From positions 3,038,001 through 3,102,000 of the forward strand of contig NZ_CP025118.1 of assembly GCF_002831665.1 (NCBI RefSeq): a DNA stretch of 64,000 nt. The letters are read 5' to 3'. The notes beneath the pieces were generated by a model. It saw nothing but the letters and a program-made list of their open reading frames with translations, made no database searches and was not told where the DNA came from. The first letter of the stretch is position 1, and each line of letters begins with the position of its first letter. The DNA comes from Lacinutrix sp. Bg11-31. Its GTDB lineage: Bacteria > Bacteroidota > Bacteroidia > Flavobacteriales > Flavobacteriaceae. Of the stretch, positions 29,073-37,478 are shown one piece after another. The position numbers were made by a program, and so were the translations under genes.

Positions 29073-30050
29073 ATGAATACTGAAAACAAAAACGATTTAA
29101 ACATTTTAGGCGAAACCATTAAACCTGGACAAAGCGTAGAAATAAGTTTTAATGTTGCAAAATTACACACAAGAACACTAGTAGATATTCCAATTATTGT
29201 TGAGCGTTCTAAAAAACCTGGACCTGTTATTCTATTTACAGCAGGTATACATGGAGACGAAATTAATGGTGTAGAAATTGTTCGACAAATAATCTCGAAA
29301 GGCATTAATAAACCAAAAATAGGAACCATAATTTGTGTCCCAGTTTTAAATGTTTTTGGATTTATTAATATGGAACGCGAATTTCCAGATGGTCGCGATT
29401 TAAACCGTGTATTTCCAGGAAGTAAATCTGGTTCTTTAGCAAGCAGAGTTGCATATTCTTTAGTTTCTGAAATAATGCCTCATGCCGATTTTATAATGGA
29501 TTTCCATACAGGAGGCGCTTTACGTTTTAATGCACCACAAATAAGAATTATTGATGGTAATGAAGATCTAAATATTGCAGCCAAAATTTTTGGATCTCCC
29601 TTTGTCTTGTATTCTAAAAACGTAAATAAATCTTTTAGAAACACTTGCAATAGATTGAATAAACCTATTCTGCTTTTTGAAGGCGGAAAATCAATTCATA
29701 TAGATAATGATGTTACAAATACAGGTGTAAATGGAGCCAAACGTATTTTAAGCCATTATGGAATGCTTCAAAGAAAGTTTAAAGTTTCAGAACCCAAAAA
29801 AGCTGTAATTTTTATAAATGAAAGTCGTTGGATTCGAGCAAGCTATTCTGGAATGTTTAAGGCTTCAATAGATGTTGGTTCTAAAGTTGAAAAAGGCCAG
29901 GTTATTGGAAATATTACAGATCCTTATGGCAAGTTTAATCACTTTGTAAAAACGTCTAATACTGGATACATTATTAATGTAAACGAATCGCCAATTGTTT
30001 ATCAAGGTGATGCGCTGTTTCATATTTCAACTAAATTAGTAGACGAATAA
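29073..30050 (+). CDS. Succinylglutamate desuccinylase/aspartoacylase-family zinc hydrolase
   Basis: An M14-like zinc site is visible: His60 and Glu63 in AGIHGDEINGVE, and His145 in DFHTGG. Members remove acyl groups from amino acids or cut C-terminal residues. The last about 80 residues form the usual beta-barrel-like tail with KGQVIGNITDPYG. The gene starts 2 bases after rimK and ends 2 bases before the formyl-THF cyclo-ligase. Next to rimK, a role in removing glutamate or a related amide product is plausible. True AstE is unlikely, since no arginine succinyltransferase genes are near. The substrate is not shown by the sequence. Confidence 0.87.
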   Translation: MNTENKNDLNILGETIKPGQSVEISFNVAKLHTRTLVDIPIIVERSKKPGPVILFTAGIHGDEINGVEIVRQIISKGINKPKIGTIICVPVLNVFGFINMEREFPDGRDLNRVFPGSKSGSLASRVAYSLVSEIMPHADFIMDFHTGGALRFNAPQIRIIDGNEDLNIAAKIFGSPFVLYSKNVNKSFRNTCNRLNKPILLFEGGKSIHIDNDVTNTGVNGAKRILSHYGMLQRKFKVSEPKKAVIFINESRWIRASYSGMFKASIDVGSKVEKGQVIGNITDPYGKFNHFVKTSNTGYIINVNESPIVYQGDALFHISTKLVDE

Positions 30051-30052
30051 TA

Positions 30053-30619
30053 ATGGTTACTAAATTAGAATTAAGACAGAAATATAAAAATCTTCGAAAG
30101 GAATTAACTGAAGATGCAATTGATGATTTAAGTCTTGAAATTGCAAATAAACTATTAGACTTAGAGATTTGGGACCATGAGTTCTATCATGTTTTTCTTT
30201 CTATAGGGAGTTTAAAAGAAATAAACACAGATTTTATTTTAAGTATTCTATCCGGAAAAGATAAAAACATAGTAATTTCTAAAAGTGATTTTGAAACTAG
30301 AACACTTCAAAATTTCTTATTAACAGATGCAACAAAGATTAAATTAAATAAATACAATATTCCGGAACCTGTAGATGGTATCGAAATTAACAACTCTAAA
30401 ATAGAGGTTGTATTTGTGCCTCTTTTAGCTTGCGACAAAAAAGGAAATCGCATTGGTTATGGTAAAGGTTTTTATGATAATTTTTTAGCAAGTTGTAACC
30501 CAGAAACTATTAAAATTGGTTTGTCCTTTTTTGAAATTGAAGAAGTTGTTTTTCCTGTTTTAGAAAGTGATGTAGCATTAGATTATTGCGTTACTCCACA
30601 AAACATTTATAGGTTCTAA
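30053..30619 (+). CDS. 5-formyltetrahydrofolate cyclo-ligase
   Basis: It converts 5-formyl-THF to 5,10-methenyl-THF with ATP, returning stored folate to the one-carbon pool. The family signature GNRIGYGKGFYDNFL lies near residue 132, with the N-terminal KLELRQKYKNLRKEL helix and VFVPLLACDKKG before the signature. The 188 residues are typical (YgfA/FthC family). It is the last gene of the rimK operon. Its last four bases overlap the end of lspA on the other strand, so the two are tightly convergent with no terminator between them. Confidence 0.94.
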   Translation: MVTKLELRQKYKNLRKELTEDAIDDLSLEIANKLLDLEIWDHEFYHVFLSIGSLKEINTDFILSILSGKDKNIVISKSDFETRTLQNFLLTDATKIKLNKYNIPEPVDGIEINNSKIEVVFVPLLACDKKGNRIGYGKGFYDNFLASCNPETIKIGLSFFEIEEVVFPVLESDVALDYCVTPQNIYRF

Positions 30620-31251
30620 ATATTGTCCTCGTTCTTAGGGAATGCTTTCTTATTAAAGAATAATAAAACACCAAATCCAGTTGCAATTGCAACATCTGCA
30701 ATATTAAAAACAGGTTCGAAAAAAATAAAATTTTCACCACCTAAAAACGGTAACCACTCTGGTAAGTTACCTTGCCACATAGGGAAATAAAGCATGTCGA
30801 CTACATTACCATACAGTAGATTATCGTAACCACCATCTTTTGGCATAAAAGAGGCAACTTGTCCAAAGCTATCGTTAAAAAAAGCACCATAAAAAACGGA
30901 ATCTATAATATTGCCTAAAGCTCCTGCAAAAATAAAAATCAATGCTAAAAGTAATGTTTTAGACTGGTGCTTCTTTATAGAGTTTACTAGCCAGTACCCA
31001 ATACCAAAAATGGCAAAAATTCTAAAAGTAGTTAAAGATAATTTTGCTATTCTATCACTTATTAAACTTGGGGCAAAGTCACTTAATTTGGTTCCCCAAG
31101 CCATACCATCATTTTCTACAAAGTAAATTTTAAACCAACTAAATAGCTCTAAAGATTCATGTAGTTGAAAATGTGTTTTTATATACAGTTTACTAATCTG
31201 GTCGATTAGTAAAATAATGATAATTAAAATTGAGGCTTTCTTAAAAGACAT
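30616..31251 (-). CDS. lspA: Lipoprotein signal peptidase (signal peptidase II)
   Basis: LspA cuts the signal peptide of prolipoproteins in the inner membrane. Four membrane helices are visible (about 7-22, 74-92, 98-116 and 182-200). The catalytic aspartates are Asp152 in YGNVVDMLYFPMW and Asp186 in FNIADVAIA. GNIID near 113 is also conserved. A roughly 15-residue insert between the aspartates and the total of 211 residues are typical of Bacteroidota, longer than E. coli (164). It starts 26 bases after the DUF4097-like gene. The window encodes many predicted substrates. Here it is separated from ileS-dksA, its common flavobacterial neighbours. Confidence 0.95.
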   Translation of the reverse strand: MSFKKASILIIIILLIDQISKLYIKTHFQLHESLELFSWFKIYFVENDGMAWGTKLSDFAPSLISDRIAKLSLTTFRIFAIFGIGYWLVNSIKKHQSKTLLLALIFIFAGALGNIIDSVFYGAFFNDSFGQVASFMPKDGGYDNLLYGNVVDMLYFPMWQGNLPEWLPFLGGENFIFFEPVFNIADVAIATGFGVLLFFNKKAFPKNEDNI

Positions 31252-31277
31252 TACAATAATTTGAAGCTAAAATAAGA

Positions 31278-31901
31278 CTATTTTTTAGTTTTATAGATGT
31301 TAATATTTCCGTTAATAGAAGTGATTTTTATTTGATTCTGCGATTCAGTTATTTTTTCGCTTTTCAATATTCCTGTTTTAGTTTTTGCTTCAATTACCGC
31401 ATTATTAGTTTCTAAAGTAATATTGCCATTATGTGTGTTAATTGTTGCGTTTCCTGTAAAGTTTAAGATTTCTGCATTGCCTTGGTTTAATTCTAAAAGT
31501 AAATAGTTGTAAGTGCCACTAATTTTTGCAGATGCTATTTCGCTTTTAATATATAAGTTTAAATGTTGTGGGATGTCTAGACTAATCTCTATAGAATGGA
31601 CTTTATGTGCATTTAATTTGTCGTCTGTTTTATTTGTTAATTCTGGGTAATCACTTGTTATTAAAAGAACATCATTAATAATTTGGGTTAACACTTTGGA
31701 GCTTTTTGCATATTCTCCTTCAATTTTAGAGGTTACTTTTATGTTTTTTGTAGCGGAAGTGTTGATGTCAATTTTAAATATAGCATTACCTTCAATCGTA
31801 ATAGATTGTATAGAACTACTTTCTATTATTTTGTTCTCAATCTTTTGTGCATGAAGAAAGAATACAGAGATCAGAAAGAGTGTATGCAATATGTTTTTCA
31901 T
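31278..31901 (-). CDS. Exported DUF4097-like beta-repeat protein
   Basis: The ATG at 31901 gives a clean signal peptide (MKNILHTLFLISVFFLHAQ). A TTG nine codons upstream lies next to the terminator hairpin and is unlikely. The mature part is a chain of short beta strands with Asn/Thr-rich turns (GNAIFKIDINTSATKNIKV at the start, NGNITLETNN later), like the beta-helix DUF4097/DUF2807 proteins. The function is unknown; these may sit at the surface. It precedes lspA by 26 bases, so the two are probably co-transcribed. A terminator-like hairpin stands 13 bases before its start, so expression may depend on read-through from the nuclease gene or on an overlapping promoter. Confidence 0.72.
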   Translation of the reverse strand: MKNILHTLFLISVFFLHAQKIENKIIESSSIQSITIEGNAIFKIDINTSATKNIKVTSKIEGEYAKSSKVLTQIINDVLLITSDYPELTNKTDDKLNAHKVHSIEISLDIPQHLNLYIKSEIASAKISGTYNYLLLELNQGNAEILNFTGNATINTHNGNITLETNNAVIEAKTKTGILKSEKITESQNQIKITSINGNINIYKTKK

Positions 31902-31913
31902 AAAAACAATGTA

Positions 31914-31946
31914 ATAAAAAAACGCCAACTAATTTAGTTGACGTTT
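31914..31946 (-). terminator. Terminator between the nuclease gene and the DUF4097-like gene
   Basis: On the minus strand ACGTCAACTAA pairs with TTAGTTGGCGT using one U-G wobble, and seven T follow. It differs from the ileS-dksA terminator by one base over 29. It lies 21 bases past the nuclease stop. Confidence 0.8.
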
Positions 31947-31966
31947 TAAGTTTATTGGGTAGATGT

Positions 31967-33022
31967 TTATTTTATCTCTTTAATTAAATAAATATAAACA
32001 GGAAAGTGATCGCTAAAACCATCTGTAAAACCTCCATCTGCGAAGCTTCTAAGTGGGTAGCCTTTATAACGGCCTTTTTTATTTGTTAAATAGTTTTTAT
32101 TGTAAATCCCAGCTTTGTAATATCTAAAAGAAGAAAAATCGGTTTCAATCAATGGTTTTGTAACCATAATCTGGTCGAATAAACTCCAAGCATCTCTATA
32201 GGCAGTAGTTCCTAATCCTTGTTTTTTAAACATATTAATAAAAGGATTATAGATTCCTTTTATTGCAACACTTTTTTTCTTTGCTTTAGCTTTAAGCACA
32301 TCTTTAACACTAGCGTTTGTGGGATCATCGTTTAAATCTCCCATTGTAATAATTTTAGCGTAAGGATCTATTGCTTGTAAAGAATCTATAATGCGTTTGT
32401 TTAATTTTGCAGCAGCAACACGTTTTGGGCGACTTCTTGCCTCTCCACCGCTACGAGATGGCCAATGGCTTACTATAATATGTATAAGATCTCCATCAAG
32501 TTTTCCTGTAACTAATAATTGATCTCTAGTGTAAACACGTTTTTTTGTATTGTCATCATAAATTTTTAAAGTATGAGAACTTTTAGATATTGGTTGAAAT
32601 AATCTTTTTTGGTACATTAAACCAACATCAATACCACGCCTGTCTGGTGAATCAAAATGAACAATACCATAATCTTTAGCTAGTAATAAAGGATCATTGG
32701 CAACATCCTCAACAACATCAACATTCTCAACTTCACATATACCAATAATTGCAGGTGCATTTCCTGTAGTTTCAGTACCAATATCTGCAATTACACGCGC
32801 CATATTATGAACTTTCTTTTTGTAAACTTCTTCACGATCTGCTTTAATTTCCATCATTGGGCTAGCTTCATCGTTTTTCTTTGTATCGTTTACTGTGTCA
32901 AATAAGTTTTCAAGATTATAAAAAGCCACAGTATGGATTTTGTATTTCTTTTCCTCTTGAGCATTAACGCTAACAAAAGCAGTGATAAGTGCAACTGAAA
33001 GCCATAGTTTTAAATTTTTCAT
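31967..33022 (-). CDS. Secreted endonuclease/exonuclease/phosphatase (EEP) family nuclease
   Basis: A signal peptide (1-21, ending VNAQ) is followed by a full EEP (DNase I-like) domain: FYNLENLFD near residue 34, the metal-binding Glu in GICEVEN, the catalytic His in SHWPSR, MGDLNDDPTN with the Asp/Asn pair, WSLFDQIM, and the closing SDHFPV. This subgroup contains exported bacterial DNases. The 351 residues are typical. The gene is divergent from a TonB receptor/DUF5689 lipoprotein operon with back-to-back promoter boxes. I infer that it degrades external DNA or other phosphodiesters for uptake. A phosphatase or sphingomyelinase-like substrate cannot be excluded. Confidence 0.9.
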   Translation of the reverse strand: MKNLKLWLSVALITAFVSVNAQEEKKYKIHTVAFYNLENLFDTVNDTKKNDEASPMMEIKADREEVYKKKVHNMARVIADIGTETTGNAPAIIGICEVENVDVVEDVANDPLLLAKDYGIVHFDSPDRRGIDVGLMYQKRLFQPISKSSHTLKIYDDNTKKRVYTRDQLLVTGKLDGDLIHIIVSHWPSRSGGEARSRPKRVAAAKLNKRIIDSLQAIDPYAKIITMGDLNDDPTNASVKDVLKAKAKKKSVAIKGIYNPFINMFKKQGLGTTAYRDAWSLFDQIMVTKPLIETDFSSFRYYKAGIYNKNYLTNKKGRYKGYPLRSFADGGFTDGFSDHFPVYIYLIKEIK

Positions 33023-33070
33023 TTAGTTATAATGTTATGTTAATGTTACGCATGCATTCAAAATGCCTGC

Positions 33071-33078
33071 CAAAGGTA
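33071..33078 (-). promoter_or_regulatory. -7 promoter box for the secreted nuclease
   Basis: TACCTTTG on the minus strand, 48 bases before the start at 33022 and back to back with the receptor promoter. Confidence 0.5.
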
Positions 33079-33098
33079 AATGTTTCTAATAAATAATG

Positions 33099-33106
33099 TA
33101 ACTTTG
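33099..33106 (+). promoter_or_regulatory. -7 promoter box for the second TonB receptor
   Basis: TAACTTTG, 57 bases before the ATG at 33164. It lies inside the upstream part of the open frame (33080-33163), which argues that the true start is 33164. Confidence 0.55.
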
Positions 33107-33163
33107 CAAGCCTTAAATAACTTTTATTTAATGTGTAAACTATTATTAACTATTATTTCAAGT

Positions 33164-35947
33164 ATGAAAAAAAAATTACTAATTTTTTTATTCGGAATGT
33201 TTTCTGTTTGTACAATCTTTGCTCAAGAAACGATTGTAAAAGGTAGCGTTAAAGACGCTGTTACAGATGAACCACTTCCAGACGTAACCATTACTGTTGA
33301 AGAAACAGGGCAAAGTGAAACAACAGATGGAATGGGTCAGTTTAAATTTAGTCAAGCGATTCCTTTTGGAGAGCAAATGCTAAGAATAACTAAGACAGGA
33401 TTTCTGCCAAAAAGATATCCTATTATTGTAAATGAAGGAAAAACTGTAGATATCCAAGACATGACTCTTGAAGTCGATCAAGGTAGTCAAGCAGATTTGT
33501 TTACCATTACACTTTCGGACGATGAATTAAGTGATGATACAAGTGGTTCTGATAATATATCAGGATTATTATCTTCTTCTCGTGATATTTTTCAAAGAAC
33601 AGCAGCTTTTGAGTTTAGTTCTTCTTTCTTTAGAGTAAGAGGATTAGATTCAGACAATGGTACTGTTTTAATAAACGGGATTAAAATGAATAAATTCGAT
33701 ACAGGAAGACCACAATGGAGTAATTGGGGAGGATTAAACGATGTTGTTCGTAATCAAGAATTTTCACAAGGACTTTCTCCTTCGGCATACACTTTTGGTG
33801 GCGTTTTAGGAGCAACTAACATGAACACTAAAGCATCTTCTTATAGAGAAGGTGGTCGTGTAACATACTCTTCTTCTAATAGAAGTTATACAAACCGTTT
33901 AATGGCAAGTTATTCTTCAGGTTTAATGGAAGATGGTTGGGCTTATACGCTTATGGCTGGAAGACGTTGGGGAAATGAAGGCTATCAAGACGCTTCACTT
34001 TACGATTCTAACTCGTTTTTTGCTTCAGTTGAAAAGAAAATTAACGACAAACATAGTATAAACTTTACTTCTATTTACGCACCTAATAGAAGAGGGAAGT
34101 CTTCTTCTAATACGCAAGAAGTTTACGATTTAAAAGGAATTAAGTACAACGAATATTGGGGATATTTAGATGGGAAAAAGAAAAACTCTCGTATTAAAGA
34201 AGTTGAAGAACCAATTATAATGTTAAATCATACTTGGGACATTTCATCTAAAACAGCGTTAAATACAAACATTGGATACCAATTTGGAAAAATAGGTAAT
34301 AGTCGTTTAGATTATGCAGGTGGTGCAAACCCAAGTCCAGCATATTATCAAGATTTGCCAAGTAATTACTTAGAAGATGGAGATTTAGCAGGTGCTTATG
34401 CAGCAGAGCAAGAATTCTTAAATGATGGACAAGTAGATTGGGAAAGAATTATAGATGCTAACTTAACTAATAATACAATGGGCACAAATGCAGCATATGT
34501 ATTATATGAAGATAGAAATGATGATAAAACATTAACATTAAACAGTATTTTTAATACGGAGTTAAATGAAAACGTTTTATTTCATGCAGGAATTAATTAC
34601 AGAAAATTAGATTCTGAAAACTTTGCTGAAATTATCGATTTGTTAGGAAGTACTACTGGAGTTTCAAATATAGATTCGTTTAGTCAAAATGCATTCGATG
34701 CAAATAATCCTGATTATATAGCTTACGAAGGTGATAAATTTAGATACAACTATAATATAAATGTAAACGAGTTATCTGGTTTTGCACAAGCACAATTTAA
34801 GTATAATAAAGTAGATTTTTACTTAGCAGGAAGCTTAACAAAAACAGATTACCAAAGAGAAGGTTTATTTAAAAATGGAAACAATTTAGATAATTCTTAT
34901 GGTAAAGGAGATAAATTGGAGTTTACAGGAGTTGGAGCAAAAGCCGGATTTACTTATAAAATTACAGGAAAACACTTATTAGATTTTAATGGAGGCTATA
35001 TTACAAAAGCACCATCTATAAGGAATACATATACAAACTCAAGAGAGAGCCATGATTATGTTGGTGTAAGATTTGGTAATAAAGAGGCTGGTATTGATAT
35101 TACTGAAGAAAAAATAATGTCTGTAGATGCGAGTTATATTTTTAGATCACCAATTATTAAAGCAAAATTAACTGGTTTTTATACTAAAATAGAAGACGCA
35201 AACGAAATTTCATTTTACTTTACACAAGGTAGTAGTACAGGATTTATTCAAGAAATATTAACTGGAGTTGAGAAAAGACACATTGGAGGAGAATTAGGTA
35301 TAGAAGCACAGGTAACACCAACTATTAAATTAAAAGGTGCTGCATCTGTAGGTCAATATACTTACGATAATAATCCTAATTTATATATAAACTCAACATC
35401 AGAAGATTTTGTAGATGTTCAAGATGGTGAGCAAATTAATCTTGTAGACGATGTAACTACATCTAATTTAGAAGGATATAAAGTAGCAGGTGGGCCACAA
35501 ACTGCTTATTCTGTAGGTTTCGAATATAGAGATCCAGATTACTGGTGGTTTGGTGCAACAGCAAATTTTTTCGACAATGCATACGTAGATGTAAGTCCGC
35601 TATCAAGATCTAGCGCATTCTATACAGATGCAGATGGATTACCTTATAATGATTACGATCCAGACGTTGCAAAAGGTTTATTAAGTCAAGAGAAGTTTGA
35701 TAATTACATGGTTGTAAACTTAGTAGGTGGAAAGTCTTGGAAAATTGGAGATAAATATATTGGTTTCTTTGCTAGTGTAGGAAACTTATTAGATAAGCAA
35801 TACAAAACAGGTGGTTACGAGCAAGGAAGGCGTGCAGATTACAGAGCTTTAAGAGATGATATAAGTCTAGAAAAAAGAGTTTTCGGAGCTAAATATTGGT
35901 ATGGTAGAGGTGCAAATTACTTTGTAAATGTGTATCTTAGATTTTAA
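33164..35947 (+). CDS. TonB-dependent outer-membrane receptor, partner of a DUF5689 lipoprotein
   Basis: The start at 33164 is chosen because it gives a clean signal peptide (MKKKLLIFLFGMFSVCTIFAQ, cut near residue 20) and lies after a promoter box. The open frame reaches back to 33080. A carboxypeptidase-regulatory-like domain (VKGSVKDAVTDEPLPDVTI, about 24-105), a TonB plug (FFRVRGLDSDNGTVLINGI, about 150-260) and a barrel ending in Phe follow. The total is 927 residues. PQWSNWGGLNDVVR in the plug matches VYWSNWAGLGDVTR in the receptor at 13220. With the divergent nuclease and the OB-like domain of its lipoprotein partner, uptake of nucleic-acid fragments or nucleotides is a reasonable guess. 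Confidence 0.92.
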   Translation: MKKKLLIFLFGMFSVCTIFAQETIVKGSVKDAVTDEPLPDVTITVEETGQSETTDGMGQFKFSQAIPFGEQMLRITKTGFLPKRYPIIVNEGKTVDIQDMTLEVDQGSQADLFTITLSDDELSDDTSGSDNISGLLSSSRDIFQRTAAFEFSSSFFRVRGLDSDNGTVLINGIKMNKFDTGRPQWSNWGGLNDVVRNQEFSQGLSPSAYTFGGVLGATNMNTKASSYREGGRVTYSSSNRSYTNRLMASYSSGLMEDGWAYTLMAGRRWGNEGYQDASLYDSNSFFASVEKKINDKHSINFTSIYAPNRRGKSSSNTQEVYDLKGIKYNEYWGYLDGKKKNSRIKEVEEPIIMLNHTWDISSKTALNTNIGYQFGKIGNSRLDYAGGANPSPAYYQDLPSNYLEDGDLAGAYAAEQEFLNDGQVDWERIIDANLTNNTMGTNAAYVLYEDRNDDKTLTLNSIFNTELNENVLFHAGINYRKLDSENFAEIIDLLGSTTGVSNIDSFSQNAFDANNPDYIAYEGDKFRYNYNINVNELSGFAQAQFKYNKVDFYLAGSLTKTDYQREGLFKNGNNLDNSYGKGDKLEFTGVGAKAGFTYKITGKHLLDFNGGYITKAPSIRNTYTNSRESHDYVGVRFGNKEAGIDITEEKIMSVDASYIFRSPIIKAKLTGFYTKIEDANEISFYFTQGSSTGFIQEILTGVEKRHIGGELGIEAQVTPTIKLKGAASVGQYTYDNNPNLYINSTSEDFVDVQDGEQINLVDDVTTSNLEGYKVAGGPQTAYSVGFEYRDPDYWWFGATANFFDNAYVDVSPLSRSSAFYTDADGLPYNDYDPDVAKGLLSQEKFDNYMVVNLVGGKSWKIGDKYIGFFASVGNLLDKQYKTGGYEQGRRADYRALRDDISLEKRVFGAKYWYGRGANYFVNVYLRF

Positions 35948-35986
35948 AAAGAAAAAGAAAAATTAATTATTATTAACATTACAATT

Positions 35987-37411
35987 ATGAAAACGAATAA
36001 ATTAATAACATTAGCACTTAGTTTTATGGCTTTAATAGCTGTAACATCTTGTGTAGAAGACGACGATTATTCAGTACCACAAACTCAAGGAACTGAAGAG
36101 AATGCGGCATTAAATACTTTACTAGGTCAAATTGAAGCAGGTACTGTTCAAGTAGTATCTATAGCTGAGGTTAAAATGATGTATAATTCTACAGAACCAT
36201 TTGAAGTAGATACAGATATCGTAGTAAAAGGATATGTAAGTTCTTCTGATGCTACTGGAAACTTCTTTAAGGAGTTTTATATTCAAGATGCTCCAGAAAA
36301 CCCAACTAACGGGTTACAAATAACAACGAGCACAACAGATACTTATAATAAGTTTAATAAAGGACGTGAGGTTTATATTAAATTAAAAGATTTGTTTATT
36401 GGAGAAACAAGAGTTGGTAACGGTGTTACAACTATTGGTGGAGGAACAGAAACAGACCAATATGGTACAACTGTAACTGCAATTACAAATAGCCAAGAAA
36501 GTACTAAAATGTTAAGATCACCAAATACAGAGGTTCTTGTACCATTAAATATTTCTTTTTCTGATGTAACGGGATCACTTATTGGTGTTTATGTACAGTT
36601 TGATAATGTAGAGTTTTCAGATAATTTAGCAGGATTACGTTATTTCGATCCTTCTCAAGATTACGATACACAAAGAACTTTACAAGCTTGTAGCGGTTTT
36701 GATTATTCAGAATTTATTTTAGAAACTAGTGCTTTTTCAACTTTTAAAAATGAAATGTTGCCAACTTCAAATGGTTCTATAGCAGGTGTAATTACAAAAA
36801 ACTACACAGGAGATACAACACTTTTAGCTTTAAACTCTACAGACGATGTAATGTTTAATAACTCTCGTTGTTCTGTTTTAGATATTGCAAATTTCACGGA
36901 AATTATGGGTGAAGATTTTGATACTGCTACTAATAATACAGATTTAGACATTGCAGGATGGGCAAATTTTGCTGAGGCAGGATCTAGAGTATGGAGAGAA
37001 AAAACATACCAAGGTAATGGATATGCAGAGTTAAGCGGTTATGGTTCTAACGACGATAGTAACATTGCTTGGATGGTATCTCCAGGAATTAATGTAGACG
37101 CTCAAGATGTAGAGTTTGTAAGTTTTGAAGCAGCTCAACATCACTTAGATACAGATGATAATACATTAGAGATATTTGTATCTACAGATTTCGATGGTAC
37201 AGATGTTTTAGGTGCAACATGGGAGCCAGTTTCAGCTAGTTTACCTTCTTCATCAACATCTTGGTACCAGTTTGTTAGTTCTGGTTTAATAGACTTGTCG
37301 TCTTATTCAGGAACATTACATGTTGCTTTTAAGTATACAGGTTCAGGTAATGATACAACATTAGATGGTGCATACCAAGTAGATAATTTCTCTGTATTAG
37401 CAGAAATGTAA
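35987..37411 (+). CDS. DUF5689 / choice-of-anchor J lipoprotein
   Basis: The lipoprotein signal has its cysteine at residue 22 (AVTSC). The region from about 50 to 290 matches DUF5689, with an OB-fold-like core (DIVVKGYVSSSDATGNFFKE, then FYIQD and KGREVYIKL). The C-terminal part (about 305-474) is a choice-of-anchor J domain (EDFDTATN at its start, AWMVSPGINV, YQVDNFSVL at its end), like that of the lipoprotein at 11528. It follows the receptor by 39 bases and ends at a terminator. From family knowledge, DUF5689 domains occur near secreted nucleases. A surface ligand-binding partner of the receptor is inferred. Confidence 0.85.
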   Translation: MKTNKLITLALSFMALIAVTSCVEDDDYSVPQTQGTEENAALNTLLGQIEAGTVQVVSIAEVKMMYNSTEPFEVDTDIVVKGYVSSSDATGNFFKEFYIQDAPENPTNGLQITTSTTDTYNKFNKGREVYIKLKDLFIGETRVGNGVTTIGGGTETDQYGTTVTAITNSQESTKMLRSPNTEVLVPLNISFSDVTGSLIGVYVQFDNVEFSDNLAGLRYFDPSQDYDTQRTLQACSGFDYSEFILETSAFSTFKNEMLPTSNGSIAGVITKNYTGDTTLLALNSTDDVMFNNSRCSVLDIANFTEIMGEDFDTATNNTDLDIAGWANFAEAGSRVWREKTYQGNGYAELSGYGSNDDSNIAWMVSPGINVDAQDVEFVSFEAAQHHLDTDDNTLEIFVSTDFDGTDVLGATWEPVSASLPSSSTSWYQFVSSGLIDLSSYSGTLHVAFKYTGSGNDTTLDGAYQVDNFSVLAEM

Positions 37412-37435
37412 TCTATATTCTTTAAATATTATATT

Positions 37436-37467
37436 AAAACCTGATAGTTTTTACTGTCAGGTTTTTT
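37436..37467 (+). terminator. Terminator of the receptor/DUF5689 operon
   Basis: AAAACCTGA pairs with TCAGGTTTT around an inner TAG/CTG stem, followed by T residues. Confidence 0.85.
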
Positions 37468-37478
37468 ACTTTTATCAC

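Noticed and set aside
31902..31928. TTG start for the DUF4097-like protein
   Set aside because: It lies on the terminator hairpin; the ATG at 31901 gives a normal signal peptide.
33080..33163. N-terminal extension of the second TonB receptor
   Set aside because: It would put the signal peptide 28 residues inside the protein, and a promoter box lies within it.
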